From: Pardosa pseudoannulata
Taxonomy: Eukaryota; Arthropoda; Arachnida; Araneae; Lycosidae
Direction of reading: 5' to 3'
NCBI GenBank assembly: GCA_032207245.1
Contig: CM063498.1
Coordinates: 91,712,657 to 91,776,656 of the forward strand
DNA length: 64,000 nt
The notes under the pieces were generated by a model. The model saw nothing but the letters and a program-made list of their open reading frames with translations, had not been told where the DNA came from and did no database searches. This document shows, piece by piece, positions 11,787 through 25,530 of this stretch. Within the stretch, counting starts at the first letter, position 1; each line of letters begins with the position of its first letter. Made by a program: the position numbers and the translations under genes.

Positions 11787-14700
11787 AAGGCATATTCAAG
11801 CAAATCTATGCTCCAAATGTTATTTCTATATTACTTGTTCCGGAGCATTTATATAATTTTACGCTGCAGTCGCTATCATTTTATATCACCCTGTATTGCT
11901 AGAAGACAGTTGCAATGCCAGATTATTCTAAAAATATGTGTGCTCATTGTCAGTGCTCCCACATTAAATGTTGGGGCAGTCGTATTGACTTCCATGCATT
12001 GCAACTGGTCTTCCCCCCATTTTGAAGCAAATCTATACTCAAAATGTAATTTCTATTGCACTTGTGTCGCTGAATTTAAATGATTGTACACTGCAGCAAG
12101 TATCATTTTATGTCACCCTGTATTACTAGAAGACAGTTGCAATGCCAGATTATTCTAAAAATGTGTGCTCATAGTCGGTACACCCACATTAAATGTTAGG
12201 CAGTCGTATTGACATTCCAGCATTGCAATTGGTCTTCCCGGCATGTTCCAGAAAATCTATACTCGAAATGTAATTTGTATAGCATTTATACCGGTGTATT
12301 TAAATATTTTCACTGCAGAAACTATCATTTTTTGTCACCCTGTTATTACTAGAAGACAGTTGCAATGCCAGATTATTCTAAAAATATTTGTGCTCATATT
12401 GAGTGCAACCTCATTAAATGTTAGGGCTGTCGTATTGGCATCCATGCATTGCAACTGGTCTTCCCTTCAAATTCAAGCAAATCTATGCTCGAAATGTCTT
12501 AATTACTATTTTGTGCCGGTATGTATTTAAATATTTTACACTGCAGTAATTACTATCATTTTATGTCACCCTGTATTACTAGAAGACAGTTGCAATGCCA
12601 GATTATTCTAAAAATATGTGTGCTCAGTGAGTTCACCCTCATTAAATGTTAGGGCTGTCGTATTGACTTCCATGCATTGCAACTGGTCTTCCCGCAATTT
12701 TCAAGCAAAATCTATGCTCCGAATGTAATTTCTATAGCACTTGTGCCTATGTATTTAAATACTTTTACACTGCAGTAACTATCATTTTATGTCACCCTGT
12801 ATTACTAGAAGACAGTTGCAATGCCAGATTATTCTAAAAATATGTGTGCTCAGTGAGTTCACCCTCATTAAATGTTAGGGCTGTCGTATTGACATTCCAG
12901 CATTGCAACTGGTCTTCCCACTAATTTCATGCAAATCTATATTACAAATTGTAATTTCTATAGCACTTGTGCTGGTGTATTTAGATATATTTACACTGCA
13001 GTAACTATCATTTTATGTCACCCTGTATTACTAGAAGACAGTTGCAATGCCAGATTATTCTAAAAATAAGTGTGCTCATTGTGAGTGCACACACATTAAA
13101 TGTTAGGGCAGTCGTATTGGCTTCCATGCATTGCAATTGGTCTTCCCAGCAAATTCAAGCAAATCTATGCTCGAAGTATAATTTTCTATAGCACTTGTGC
13201 CGGTGCATTTATATATTTTTACACTGCAGTAACTATCATTTTATGTCACCCTGTATTACTAGAAGACAGTTGCAATGCCAGATTATTCTAAAAATATGTG
13301 TGCTCTTAGTGAGTGCACCCACATTAAATGTTAGGGCAGTCGTATTGGCTTCCATGCATTGCAACTTGTCTTCAATCCATTTTTAAGGAAATCTATACTC
13401 GAAATGTAATTTCTTCAGCACTTGTGCCGGTGTATTTAGATAATTTTACCCTGCAGTGAATTTTTTTTTGTCACCCTTGTATTACTAGAAGACAGTTGCA
13501 ATGCCAGATTATTCTAAAAATTTGTGTGCTCATAGTGAGTGCACCCACATTAAATGTTAAGGCAATCGTATAGGCTTCCAAGCATTGCAACTGGTCTTCC
13601 CACTAATTTCATGCAAATCTATATTACAAATTGTAATTTCTATAGCACTTGTGTCGCTGAATTTAAATAATTTTACACTGCAGTAATTATCATTTTATGT
13701 CACCCTGTATTACTAGAAGACAGTTGCAATGCCAGATTATTCTAAAAATATGTGTGCTCATAGTCAGTGCACCCACATTAAATGTTAAGGCTGTCGTATT
13801 GGCTTCCATGCATTGCAACTAGTCTTCCCGGCAATTTCAAGCAAATCTATGCTGGAATTGATTCCTATATCACTAATTCCGGTGTATTTACATAATTTCA
13901 CGCTGCAGTACCTGTCATTTTTATGTCACCCTGTATTACTAGAAGACAGTTGCAATGCCAGATTATTCTAAAAATATGTGTGCTGATAGTCAGTGCAATC
14001 ACATTAAATGATAGGGCAGTTGAATGGCTTCCATGCATTGCAACTGTTCTTAACGGCAATTTCAAGCAAATCTACATTCGAAATGTAATTTCCTATAACG
14101 CTTTTGAGGTGTATTAAATTAATTTTACACTGCAGTAACTATCATTTTATGTCACCTTGTATTACTAGAAGACAGTTGCAATGCCAGATTATTCTAAAAA
14201 TGTGTGCTCCTAGTCAGTACACCCACATTAAATATTAAGGCAGTCGTATTGACTTCCATGCACTGCAACTGATCTTCCCGGCAATTTCAAGCAAATCTAT
14301 GCTAGAAAAGTCTTAATTTAATAGCAGCTTGTGCCTATGTATTTAAAATATTTTTACACTGCAGTAACTATCATTTTATGTCACCCTGTATTACTAGAAG
14401 ACAGTTGCAATGCCAGATTATTCTAAAAATATGTGTGCTCCTAGTCAGTACACCCACATTAAATATTAAGGCAGTCGTATTGACTTCCATGCACTGCAAC
14501 TGTTCTTTCCGGCAAATTCAAGCAAATCTATGCTCGAAATGTAATTTCTATAGCTTGTGCCGGTGTATTTAGATATATTTACATGCAGTAAACTATCATT
14601 TTATGTCACCCTGTATTACTAGAAGACAGTTGCAATGCCAGATTATTCTAAAAATATGTGTGCTCATAGTGAGTGCACCCACGTCAAAATGTTAGGGCAG

Positions 14701-16923
14701 AAAAGAACATTCCATGCATTGCAACTGGTCTTCCTGGAAATTTCAAGCAAATCTATGCTAGAAAAGTAATTTCTATAGCACTTGTGCCTATGTATTTAGA
14801 TATATTTACACTGCAGTAACTATCATTTTATGTCACCCTGTATTACTAGAAGACAGTTGCAATGCCAGATTATTCTAAAAATACGTGTGCTCATAGTGAG
14901 TACAACCACATTAAATGTTAGGGCAGTCGTATTGGCTTCCATGCATTGCAACTGTTCTTCCCGGCAATTTCAAGCAAATCTATGCTAGAAAAGTAATTTC
15001 TATAGCACTTGTGCCTATGTATTTAGATATATTTACACTGCAGTAACTATCATTTTATGTCACCCTGTATTACTAGAAGACAGTTGCAATGCCAGATTAT
15101 TCTAAAAATATGTGTGCTCATAGTGAGTACAACCACATTAAATGTTAGGGCAGTCGTATTGGCTTCCATGCATTGCAACTGGTTTCTTCCCGGCAAATTG
15201 AAGGAAATCTATACTCGAAATGTAATTTCCTATAGCACTTTTGGCGGTGTATTTAGATAATTTTACCCTGCAGTAACTATCATTTTTATGTCACCCTGTA
15301 TTATTAGAAGACAGTTGCAATGTCAGATTATTCTAAAAATATGTGTGCTCAGTGAGTTCACCCTCATTAAATGTTAGGGCTGTCGTATTGACTTCCATGC
15401 ATTGCAACTGGTCTTCGCGGCAAATTCAAGGAAATCTATACTCAAAATGTAATTTCTATTGCACTTGTGCCGGCGTATTTAAATAATTTTACACTGCAGT
15501 AATTATCATTTTATGTCACCCTGTATTACTAGAAGACAGTTGCAATGCCAGATTATTCTAAAAATATGTGTGCTCATACTCAGTTCACCCACATTAAATG
15601 TTAGGGCAGTCGTATTGGCTTCCAGCATTGCAACTTGTCTTCCCGGCAAATACAAGCAAATCTATACTCGAAATGTAATTTCTATAGCACTTGTGCCAAT
15701 GTATTTAAATAAATTTACACTGCAGTCAATATCATTTTATGTCACCCTGTATTACTAGAAGACAGTTGCAATGCCAGATTATTCTAAAAATATGTGTGCT
15801 CATTGTCAGTGCACCCACATTAAATGTTAGGGCAGTCGCTTTGGTTTCCATGCATTGCAACTGTTCTTCCCGGCAAATTTAAGCAAATCTATGCTAGAAT
15901 GTAATTTCTATAGCACTTGTGCCGGTGTATTTAGATAATTTTACACTGCAGTAACTATCATTTTATGTCACCCTGTATTACTAGAAGACAGTTGCAATGC
16001 CAGATTATTCTAAAAATAACTGTGCTCATAAGCAGTACAACCACATTAAATTTTAGGGCAACCGTATTGGCATTCATGCATTGCAACCGTTCTTCCCGGC
16101 AAATTCAAGCAAATCTATGCTCGAAATATCATACTTACCTATAGCATTTGTGCCGGTGTATTTATATATTTTTATACTGCAGTAAATGACATTTTTGTCA
16201 CCCTGTATTAGACAGTTGCAATGCCAGATTATTCTAAAAATATTTGTGCTCTTTGTCAGTACACTACATTAAATGTAAGGGCAGTCGTATTGGCTTCCAT
16301 GCATTGCAACTGCTCTTCCCGGCAAATTCAAGCAAATCTATACTGGAAACGTAATTTCTATAGCACTTGTGCCGGTGTATTTAAATAATTTTACACTGCA
16401 GTAACTATCATTTTATGTCACCCTGTATTACTAGAAGACAGTTGCAATGCCAGATTATTCTAAAAATATGTGTGCTCAGTGAGTGCACCCTCATTAAATG
16501 TTAGGACAGTCGTATTGGCTTCCATGCATTGCAAGTGGTCTACCCGGCACTTTCAAGCAAATCTATACTTGAATGTTATTTCTATAGCACTTGTGCCGGT
16601 GTATTTAAATAATTTTACACTGCAGTAACTATCATTTTATGTCACCCTGTATTACTAGAAGACAGTTGCAATGCCAGATTATTCTAAAAATATGTGTGCT
16701 CAGTGAGTGCACCCTCATTAAATGTTAGGGCTGTCGTATTGGCTTCCATGCATTGCAACTGGTCTTCTCGACAAAATCAAGGAAATCTATACTCAAAATC
16801 ACGTAATTTCCTATAGCACTTGTGCCGGTGTATTTAAATAATTTTATACTGCAGTAACTATCATTTTTGTCACCCTGTATTACTAGAAGACAGTTGCAAT
16901 GCCAGATTATACGTAAAATATGT

Positions 16924-16978
<55 letters not shown>
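16924..16978 (+). repeat. 55-base G homopolymer inside a satellite monomer
   Basis: The run lies between atatgtg and tgctgatag, which are contiguous in other monomers. The anchors at 16885 and 17166 are 281 bp apart, so the tract is an addition of about 54 bp with no loss of monomer sequence. Confidence 0.97.
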
Positions 16979-16979
<1 letters not shown>

Positions 16980-19900
16980 GCTGATAGTCAGTACAACCAC
17001 ATTAAATGTTAGGGCAGTCGTTTTGGCTTTCATGCATTGCAACTGTTCTTCCCGGCAATTTACAGCAAATCTGTGCTAGATATGTGATTTCTATAGCACT
17101 TGTGCCGGTGTATTTAGATTATTTTACACTGCAGTAACTATCATTTTATGTCACCCTGTATTACTAGAAGACAGTTGCAATGCCAGATTATTCTAAAAAT
17201 ATGTGTGCTCAGTGAGTGCACCCTCGTTAAATGTTAGGGCTGTCGTATTGGCTTCCATGCATTGCAACTGGTCTTCGCGGCAAGTTCAAGCAAATCTGTG
17301 CTAGAAATGTTAATTTCCTATAGCATTTGTGCCGGTGTAATTAAATATTTATACTGCAGTAACTGTTATTTTTTTGTTAACCTGTATTACTAGAAGACAG
17401 TTGCAATGCCAGATTATTCTAAAAATATGTGTGCTCATAGTGAGTGCACCCACATTAAATGTTAGGGCAATCGTTTTGGCTTCCACGAATTGCAACTGTC
17501 TTTCCCGGCAATTTAGAGCAAATCTATGCGAAATGTTAATTTTCTATAGCACTTGTGCCAGTATATTTAAATAATTTTACACAGCAGTAACCATCATTTT
17601 ATGTCACCCTGTATTACTAGAAGACAGTTGCAATGCCAGATTATTCTAAAAATATGTGTGCTTATAGTCAGTACACCCACATTAAATGTTAGGGCAGTCG
17701 TATAGACATTACTGCAGTGCAACTGGTCTTCCCGGCAAATTGAAGGAAATCTATACTCGAAATGTAATTTCCTATAGCACTTGTGGCGGTGCATTTAAAT
17801 AATTTTACGCTGCAGTCAATATCATTTTATATCATCCTGTATTACTAGAAGACAGTTGCAATGCCAGATTATTCTAAAAATATGTGTGCTCATTGTCAGT
17901 GCACCCACACTAAATGTTAGGGCAGTCGTATAGACATTCCAGCATTGCAACTGGTCTTCACCGGTAATTTAAGCAAATCTATGCTCCAAATGTAATTTCT
18001 ATAGCACTTGTTCCGGAGCATTTATATAATTTTACACTGCAGTCAATATTTTATATCATCCTGTATTACTAGAAGACAGTTGCAATGCCAGATTATTCTA
18101 AAAATATGTGTGCTCATAGTGAGTGCACCCACATTAAATGTTAGGGCAGTCGTATTGACATTCCAGCATTGCAACTGGATTTCACGGCAAATACAAGCAA
18201 ATCTATACTCGAAATGTAATTTCTATAGCACTTGTTCCGGAGCATTTATATAAATTTACACTGCAGTCAATATCATTTTATATCACCCTGTATTACTAGA
18301 AGACAGTTGCAATGCCAGATTATTCTAAAAATATGTGTGCTCATAGTCAGTGCACCCACATTAATTGCTACGGCTGTCGTATTGGCTTCCATGCATTGCA
18401 ACTGGTCTTCACGGGAAATTCAAGCAAATCTATACACGAAATGTAATTTCTATAGCACTTATGCCGGTGTATTTAAATAATTTTACACTGCAGTAACTAT
18501 CATTTTATGTCACCCTGTATTACTAGAAGACAGTTGCAATGCCAGATTATTCTAAAAATATGTGTGCTCAGTGAGTGCACCCTCATTAAATGCTAGGGCT
18601 GTCGTATTGACTTCCATGCATTGCAACTGGTCTTCGCGGCAAGTTCAAGCAAATCTATGCCATAAATGTAATTTCTATAGCACTTGTGCCTATGTATTTA
18701 GATAAATTTACACTGCAGTAACTATCATTTTATGTCACCCTGTATTACTAGAAGACAGTTGCAATGCCAGATTATTCTAAAAATATGTGTGCTCATATTC
18801 AGTACAACCACATTAAATGTTAGGGCAGTCGTATTGACTTCTATGCATTGCAACTGTTCTTCCCGGCAATTTCAAGCAAATCTATACTAGAAAAGTAATT
18901 TCTACAGCCTTTGTGCCGGTGTATTTAGATAAATTTACACTGCAGTAACTATCATTTTATGTCACCCTGTATTATTAGAAGACAGTTGCAATGTCAGATT
19001 ATTCTAAAAATATGTGTGCTCATAGTCAGTACAACCACATTAAATGTTAGGGCAGTCGTATTTGCTTCCACGCACTGCAACTGTTCTTCCTGGAAATTTC
19101 AAGGAAATCTATACTGGAAAAGTAATTTCTATAGCACTTGTGCCGGTGTATTTAAATAATTTACACTGCAGTAACTATCATTTTATGTCACCCTGTATTA
19201 CTAGAAGACAGTTGCAATGCCAGATTATTCTAAAAATATGTGTGCTCATAGTGAGTGCAACCACATTAAATGTTAGGGCAGTCGTATTGGCTTCCATGCA
19301 TTGCAACTGTTCTTCCCGGCAATTCAAGGAAATATGTGCTAGAAATGTAATTTCTATAGCACTTGTGCCGGTGTATTTAGATATATTTACACTGCAGTAA
19401 CTATCATTTTATGTCACCCTGTATTACTAGAAGACAGTTGCAATGCCAGATTATTCTAAAAATATGTGTGCTCATAGTGAGTACAATCACATTAAATGTT
19501 AGGGCAGTCGTATTGGCTTCCATGCATTGCAACTGTTCTTCCCGGCAATTTCAAGCAAATCTATGCTAGAAATGTTAATTTCTACAGCACTTGTGCCGGT
19601 GTATTTAGATAAATTTATACTGCAGTGAATATCATTTTTGTCACCCTTTTATTACTAGAAGTCAGTTGCAATGCCAGATTATTCTAAAAATATGTGTGCT
19701 CATAGTCAGTGCACCTACATTAAATGTTAGGGCAGTCGTATTGGCTTTCATGCATTGCAACTGTTCTTCCCGGCAATTTCAAGCAAATCTAAATTCGAAA
19801 TGTAATTTCTATAACGCTTTTGATGTGTATTTAAATAATTTTACACTGCAGTAACTATCATTTTATTTCACCCTGTATTACTAGAAGACAGTTGCAATGC

Positions 19901-22900
19901 CAGATTATTCTAAAAATATGTGTGCTCATAGTCAGTGCACTTACATTAAATGTTAGGGCAGTCGTATTGGCTTTCATGCATTGCAACTGTTCTTCCCGGC
20001 AATTTCAAGCAAATCTATGCTAGAAATGTTATTTCTAAAGCACTTGTGCCGGTGTATTTAGATAATTTTACCCTGCAGTGAATATCCTTTTTGTCACCCT
20101 GTATTACTAGAAGTCAGTTGCAATGCCAGATTATTCTAAAAATATGTGTGCTCATAGTGAGTGCACCTACATTAAATGTTAGGGCAGTCGTAATGACTTT
20201 CATGCATTGCAACTGGTCTTTCCGGCAATTTCAAGCAAATCTATACTAGAATTGTAATTTCCATATCACTTATGCCGATGTATTTCCATAATTTAACACT
20301 GCAGTAACTGTCATTTTATGTCATCCTGTATTACTAGAAGACAGTTGCAATGCCAGATTATTCTAAAAATATGTGTGCTCATAGTCAGTGCATCCGCATT
20401 AAATGTTAGGGCAGTCGTATTGGCTTTCATGCATTGCAACTGTTCTTCCCGGCAATTTCAAGCAAATCTATTCTTGAAATGTAATTTCTATAGCACATGT
20501 GCTGGTGTAATTTAATAATTTCACACTGCAGTAACTAACATTTTATGTCATCCTGTATTACTAGAAGACAGTTGCAATGCCAGATTATTCTAAAAATATG
20601 TGTGCTCATAGTCAGTGCAACCACATTAAATGTTAGGGCAGTCGTATTGGCTTCCATGCATTGCAACTGGTCTTCCCAGCTATTTCAAGCAAATCTGTAC
20701 TCGAAATGTAATTTCTATAGCACTTGTGCTGGTGTATTTAAATAATTTTATACTGCAGTAAGTATGATTTTATGTCATCCTGTATTACTAGAAGACAGTT
20801 GCAATGCCAGATTATTCTAAAAATATGTGTGCTCATATTCAGTGCACCCACAGTAAATGTTAGGGCAGTCGTATTGGCTTTCATGCATTGCAACTGGTCT
20901 TCCCGGCAATTTCAAGCAAATCTGTGCTAGAAATGTTAATTTCTATAGCACTTGTGCCGGTGTATTTAGATAATTTTATACTGCAGTAACTATGATTTTG
21001 TATCAACCTGTATTACTAGAAGACAGTTGCAATGCCAGATTATTCTAAAAATATGTGTGCTCATAGTCAGTACAACCACATTAAATGTTAGGGCAGTCCT
21101 ATTGGCTTCCAAGCATTGCAACTGGTCTTCCCACTAATTTCATGCAAATCTATGTTACAAATTGTAATTTCTATAGCACTTGTGCTGGTGTATTTAAATA
21201 ATTTTACACTGCAGTAAATGTCATTTTTTGTTACTCTGTATTACTAGAAGACAGTTGCAATGCCAGATTATTCTAAAAATATGTGTGCTCATAGTCAGTA
21301 CAACCACATTAAATGTTAGGGCAGTCGTATTGGCTTTCATGCATTGCAACTGTTCTTCCCGGCAATTTCAAGCAAATCTGTGCTAGAAATGTTTTCTAAA
21401 GCACTTGTGCCGGTGTATTTAGATAAATTTATACTGCAGTGAATATCATTTTTGTCACCCTTTTATTACTAGAAGTCAGTTGCAATGCCAGATTATTCTA
21501 AAAATATCTGTGCTCATAGTGAGTGCACCTACATTAAATGTTAGGGCATTCGTAATGACTTTCATGCATTGCAACTGTTCTTCCCGGCAATTTCAAGCAA
21601 ATCTGTGCTAGAAATGTTATTTCTAAAGCACTTGTGCCGGTGTATTTAGATAATTTTACCCTGCAGTGAATATCTTTTTTGTCACCCTTTTATTACTAGA
21701 AGTCAGTTGCAATGCCAGATTATTCTAAAAATATCTGTGCTCATAGTGAGTGCACCTACATTAAATGTTAGGGCAGTCGTAATGACTTTCATGCATTGCA
21801 ACTGTTCTTCCCTGCAATTTCAAGCAAATCTGTGCTAGAAATGTTATTTCTAAAGCACTTGTGCCGGTGTATTTAGATAATTTTACCCTGCAGTGAATAT
21901 CTTTTTTGTCACCCTTTTATTACTAGAAGTCAGTTGCAATGCCAGATTATTCTAAAAATATCTGTGCTCATAGTCAGTACAACCACATTAAATGTTAGGG
22001 CAGTCATATTTGCTTCCATGCATTGCAACTGTTCTTCCCGGAAATTTCAAGGAAATCTATGCCATAAATGTAATTTCTATAGCACTTGTGCCGGTGTATT
22101 TAGATAAATTTACACTGCAGTAACTATCATTTTGTCTCCCTGCATTACTAGAAGACAGTTTCAATGCCAGATTATTCTAAAAATGTGTGCTCATATTCAG
22201 TACAACCACATTAAATGTTAGGGCAGTCTTATTGACTTCTATGCATTGCAACTGTTCTTCCCGGCAATTTCAAGCAAATCTATGCTAGAAAAGTAATTTC
22301 TATAGCACTTGTGCCGGTGTATTTAGATAAATTTACACTGCAGTAACTATCATTTTATGTCTCCCTGTATTACTAGAAGACAGTTTCAATGCCAGATTAT
22401 TCTAAAAATATGTGTGCTCATAGTGAGTACAACCACATTAAATGTTAGGGCAGTCGTATTGGCTTTCATGCATTGCAACTGTTCTTCCCGGCAATTTCAA
22501 GCAAATCTATGCTAGAAATGTTATTTCTAAAGCACTTGTGCCGGTGTATTTAGATTATTTTACACTGCAGTAACTATCATTTTATGTCACCCTGTATTAC
22601 TAGAAGACATTTGCAATGCCAGATTATTCTAAAAATATGTGTGCTCATAGTGAGTACAATCACATTAAATGTTAGGGCAGTCGTATTGGCTTCCATGCAT
22701 TGCAACTGTTCTTCCCGGCAATTTCAAGCAAATCTATGCTAGAAATGTTATTTCTAAAGCACTTGTGCCGGTGTATTTAGATAATTTTACACTGCAGTAA
22801 CTATCATTTTATGTCACCCTGTATTACTAGAAGACAGTTGCAATGCCAGATTATTCTAAAAATATGTGTGCTCATAGTCAGTACAACCACATTAAATGTT

Positions 22901-24475
22901 AGGGCAGTCGTATTGGCTTCCATGCATTGCAACTGTTCTTCCCGGCAATTTCAAGCAAATCTATGCTAGAAAAGTAATTTCTATAGCACTTGTGCCGGCG
23001 TATTTAAATAAATTTACACTGCAGTAACCATCATTTTTTGTCACCCTGTATTACTAGAAGACAGTTGCAATGCCAGATTATTCTAAAAATATGTGTGCTG
23101 ATAGTCAGTACTAACACATTAAATGTTAGGGCAGTCGTATTGGCTTTCATGCATTGCAACTGTTCTTCCCGGCAATTCAAGAAATATTGCTAGATGTAAT
23201 TTCTATAGCACTTGTGCCTATGTATTTAGATATATTTACACTGCAGTAACTATCATTTTATTTCACCCTGTATTACTAGAAGATTGTTGCAATCCAAGAT
23301 TATTCTAAAAATGTGTGCTCATAGTCAGTACAACCACATTAAATGTCAAGGCAGTCGTATTGTCTTCCATGCATTGCAACTGTTTTTCCCGGCATCTTCA
23401 TGAAAATCTATAGCACTTGTGCCATTGTATTTAGATAATTTTACATTGCAGTAATTGTCATTTTATGTCACTCTCTATTACTAGAAGATAGTTGCAATCC
23501 CAGATTATTCTAAAAATGTAGTCTCTTAGTCTACTTCTACATTAAATGCTGAGGTACTCGTATTGGTTTTCATGCATTGCAACTGATGTTTACGTAAAAT
23601 ACCAGTGAATCTTCCGTTAAAATAACTTTTAGAGCAAATGTGTCAGTGTATTTATACTATTTTTTACACTGCTGACTGCTGTTTTTTTTATATGTTACCA
23701 TGCTGTATTAGAATTGCAATGCGATATTTAAAAATATGAGCTGACTGTCAGTGGACTCAAAATAAATATTAGATTAGTCTTATTGACATTCATGCAATGC
23801 AACTGATATTTACAATAAATTAAAAATTATCTTCAGTCAAAATATTAATTTTTATAGTAAATTGTTCTATGTGTTTTATTATTTCTTTTATTGAAGTAAT
23901 TTTCATATTGTCATCCTGTATTACTAAAAGACTGTTGCAATATCTTGTTATTTAAAATATGTGTGCTCATCTTTTGGTCTGTCACATTACATGTTAGGTC
24001 AGTTTTGACATTCCTGCAGAGCAATTGGTATACCAGACAATATAAAACAAGTTGTGTCAAAACGTTATAGTAATTTTTAAGTATGTTCCATTCTTTACAT
24101 TGCAGAAATATTTTTTATGTGTGTGTCACTTCGTTTTACTAAAAGACAGATGCAATGCAGATAATCTAAATATAGATGTATGCATGTGAAATGCACCAAC
24201 ATTTAAAGTTTTAATTGCTTTGATGCATGCAGCTGAACTGATCTAAATCTACAGTTGAAAATTAGTTTTCTATAGAAATTTTGTAAGGTTTATAAACTTT
24301 TAACTTCAGTATTTCAACATTTTCTTTCATATTTTATGTTCCATGCTGAATTCTCTTATTTAATTTTAGAATACAGTTGCTATGCCATATTCTAAAAGTA
24401 TGTGAACTCGTGTTTAGTGCCCCAAACTGTTAATGCTGTCTAAATCGCTATTTTACTGCACATTCACGACCATGC

Positions 24476-24879
24476 AAGCAAGCGTTTAATGAATCAGGGT
24501 AATAGACCGTTAAAATGTCATTTCTTAATAAATAGGAATATATTTTTCTAATAAAACGTAGGTAATACTCAGTGTAACTCTTATAAACAAACATCAAATT
24601 TAAATGGAAAACAAATAGCTCGATGAAATCACCAATATGGTGTGCTTGGATTTTAATTATTTTACAAAGTAGGTACCAATATGGATGTAAACATTTAATA
24701 TATTGAAGAAATAACTTTCCCATCGTGACCAGATGTATTTTAATGTTTTTAATAGAAAATTTCTATTTTTTAGGTATGTGTCTTATTTCGGATATATTAA
24801 TAAAATTGTATAAAATGTGTTTAAAACTTAGTTCGGTATTTTCAGTTGTCAAAAAAAATTATTCTATTTTTTTCCGAAA
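24476..24879. other. AT-rich sequence right of the satellite
   Basis: Satellite similarity fades out here. Open frames of up to 91 codons show no recognisable motif. Confidence 0.4.
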
Positions 24880-25003
24880 TAGATTGGTTATGCTTTCAAC
24901 CGATTGTGGGTTCGAATCACAGTGGCATTCTTTAAGCTGTAGGTCCGGTCTCATTAGCCCTCGTGTTGCAAAAAGTAGATCGTAGCACTAAACCAAATCC
25001 ATT
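24880..25003 (+). mobile_element. family 1 SINE, 5'-truncated
   Basis: The copy keeps gattggttatgctttc, box B (gggttcgaatcac), cagtggcat, the body aagctgtaggtccggtctca and the 3' part ttagccctcgtgttgcaaaa with aaaccaaatcc. About 35 bp are missing between cagtggcat and ctttaagctg compared with the copy at 45174. Conservation of the 3' part is high. Confidence 0.85.
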
Positions 25004-25399
25004 CTATTTAAATATAGATATTATATTCATATTAAATATTTATTAAAATATAGCTATTTTAATTAACTTATATTTGATATCTAATATTTCTGTTTTCCAT
25101 GTTGAATGTTATGTTGGAGATTTTTAAAAGCAAAGATCTGGTACATTCATCCTTTGGTTATGTCGTAGAGAACTTAGTTTTATTACTCTTTAGGTAAGTA
25201 TATTCAGATTTATAATTGAGTATTTTAAGTACCATTTTAAACCCTTAATTTGAGGACGACATCATGTATGTAACGTCTTTCAAATTGACTCGAGAACGAA
25301 TATATCAGTAATGATATTTTAACTGAACTCCTCGGCGAACAATGGTGCCAATGTCCGTTTGAGACCAAGGTTGCGAGCATATATTCCAGTTAGGTGGTT

Positions 25400-25530
25400 T
25401 TAGTTCTCAAGCATGCTTGATCTAGTTTGTCTAACTGAAGTGAAAGGCTGAGTAACATGCCATATCCGGGGATCGAACCTCGGACCTGTGTCGTACTAGA
25501 AGCGCTACAACGTCACTGGGCTTAATCACG
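25400..25530 (-). mobile_element. tRNA-derived repeat (family 3)
   Basis: Read on the minus strand, a good box B (ggttcgatcccc, about 25469-25480) follows a tRNA-like stretch (gtgacgttgtagcgcttcta). The sequence does not match families 1 or 2. The head and tail are unclear, so the limits are approximate. Confidence 0.5.

Larger units (their letters stand above)
10620..24475 (+). repeat. satellite array, about 227-bp monomer
   Basis: The anchor agaagacagttgcaatgcca recurs at intervals of 223-230 bp (for example 11674, 11901, 12128, 12351, 12581, 12807). About 52 monomers are well conserved, with decayed monomers at both edges. Each conserved monomer contains, in order, a block of about 60 bp from caccctgtattactag to aaaatatgtgtgctc, a variable block with ttaaatgttagggcagtcgt, a second arm gcattgcaactggtcttc, a variable stretch, and acactgcagtaactatc with a PstI site. 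The arms gaagacagttgcaatgc and gcattgcaactggtcttc are near-perfect inverted repeats. No stable coding frame is possible because the period is not a multiple of 3. It may be pericentromeric or heterochromatic, but position alone cannot show this. Confidence 0.97.

Noticed and set aside
16725..17079. Poly-proline and poly-glycine frames over the G run
   Set aside because: They exist only because of the 55-base homopolymer.
11772..23308. Recurring small proteins beginning MSPCITRRQLQCQ in the satellite
   Set aside because: They translate the conserved monomer block. The period of 227 is not a multiple of 3, so frames cannot run on, each stops within the monomer, and they shift with every indel.
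10620..24475. CRISPR-like array
   Set aside because: The period, lack of unique spacers and AT-rich eukaryotic context show an ordinary satellite.
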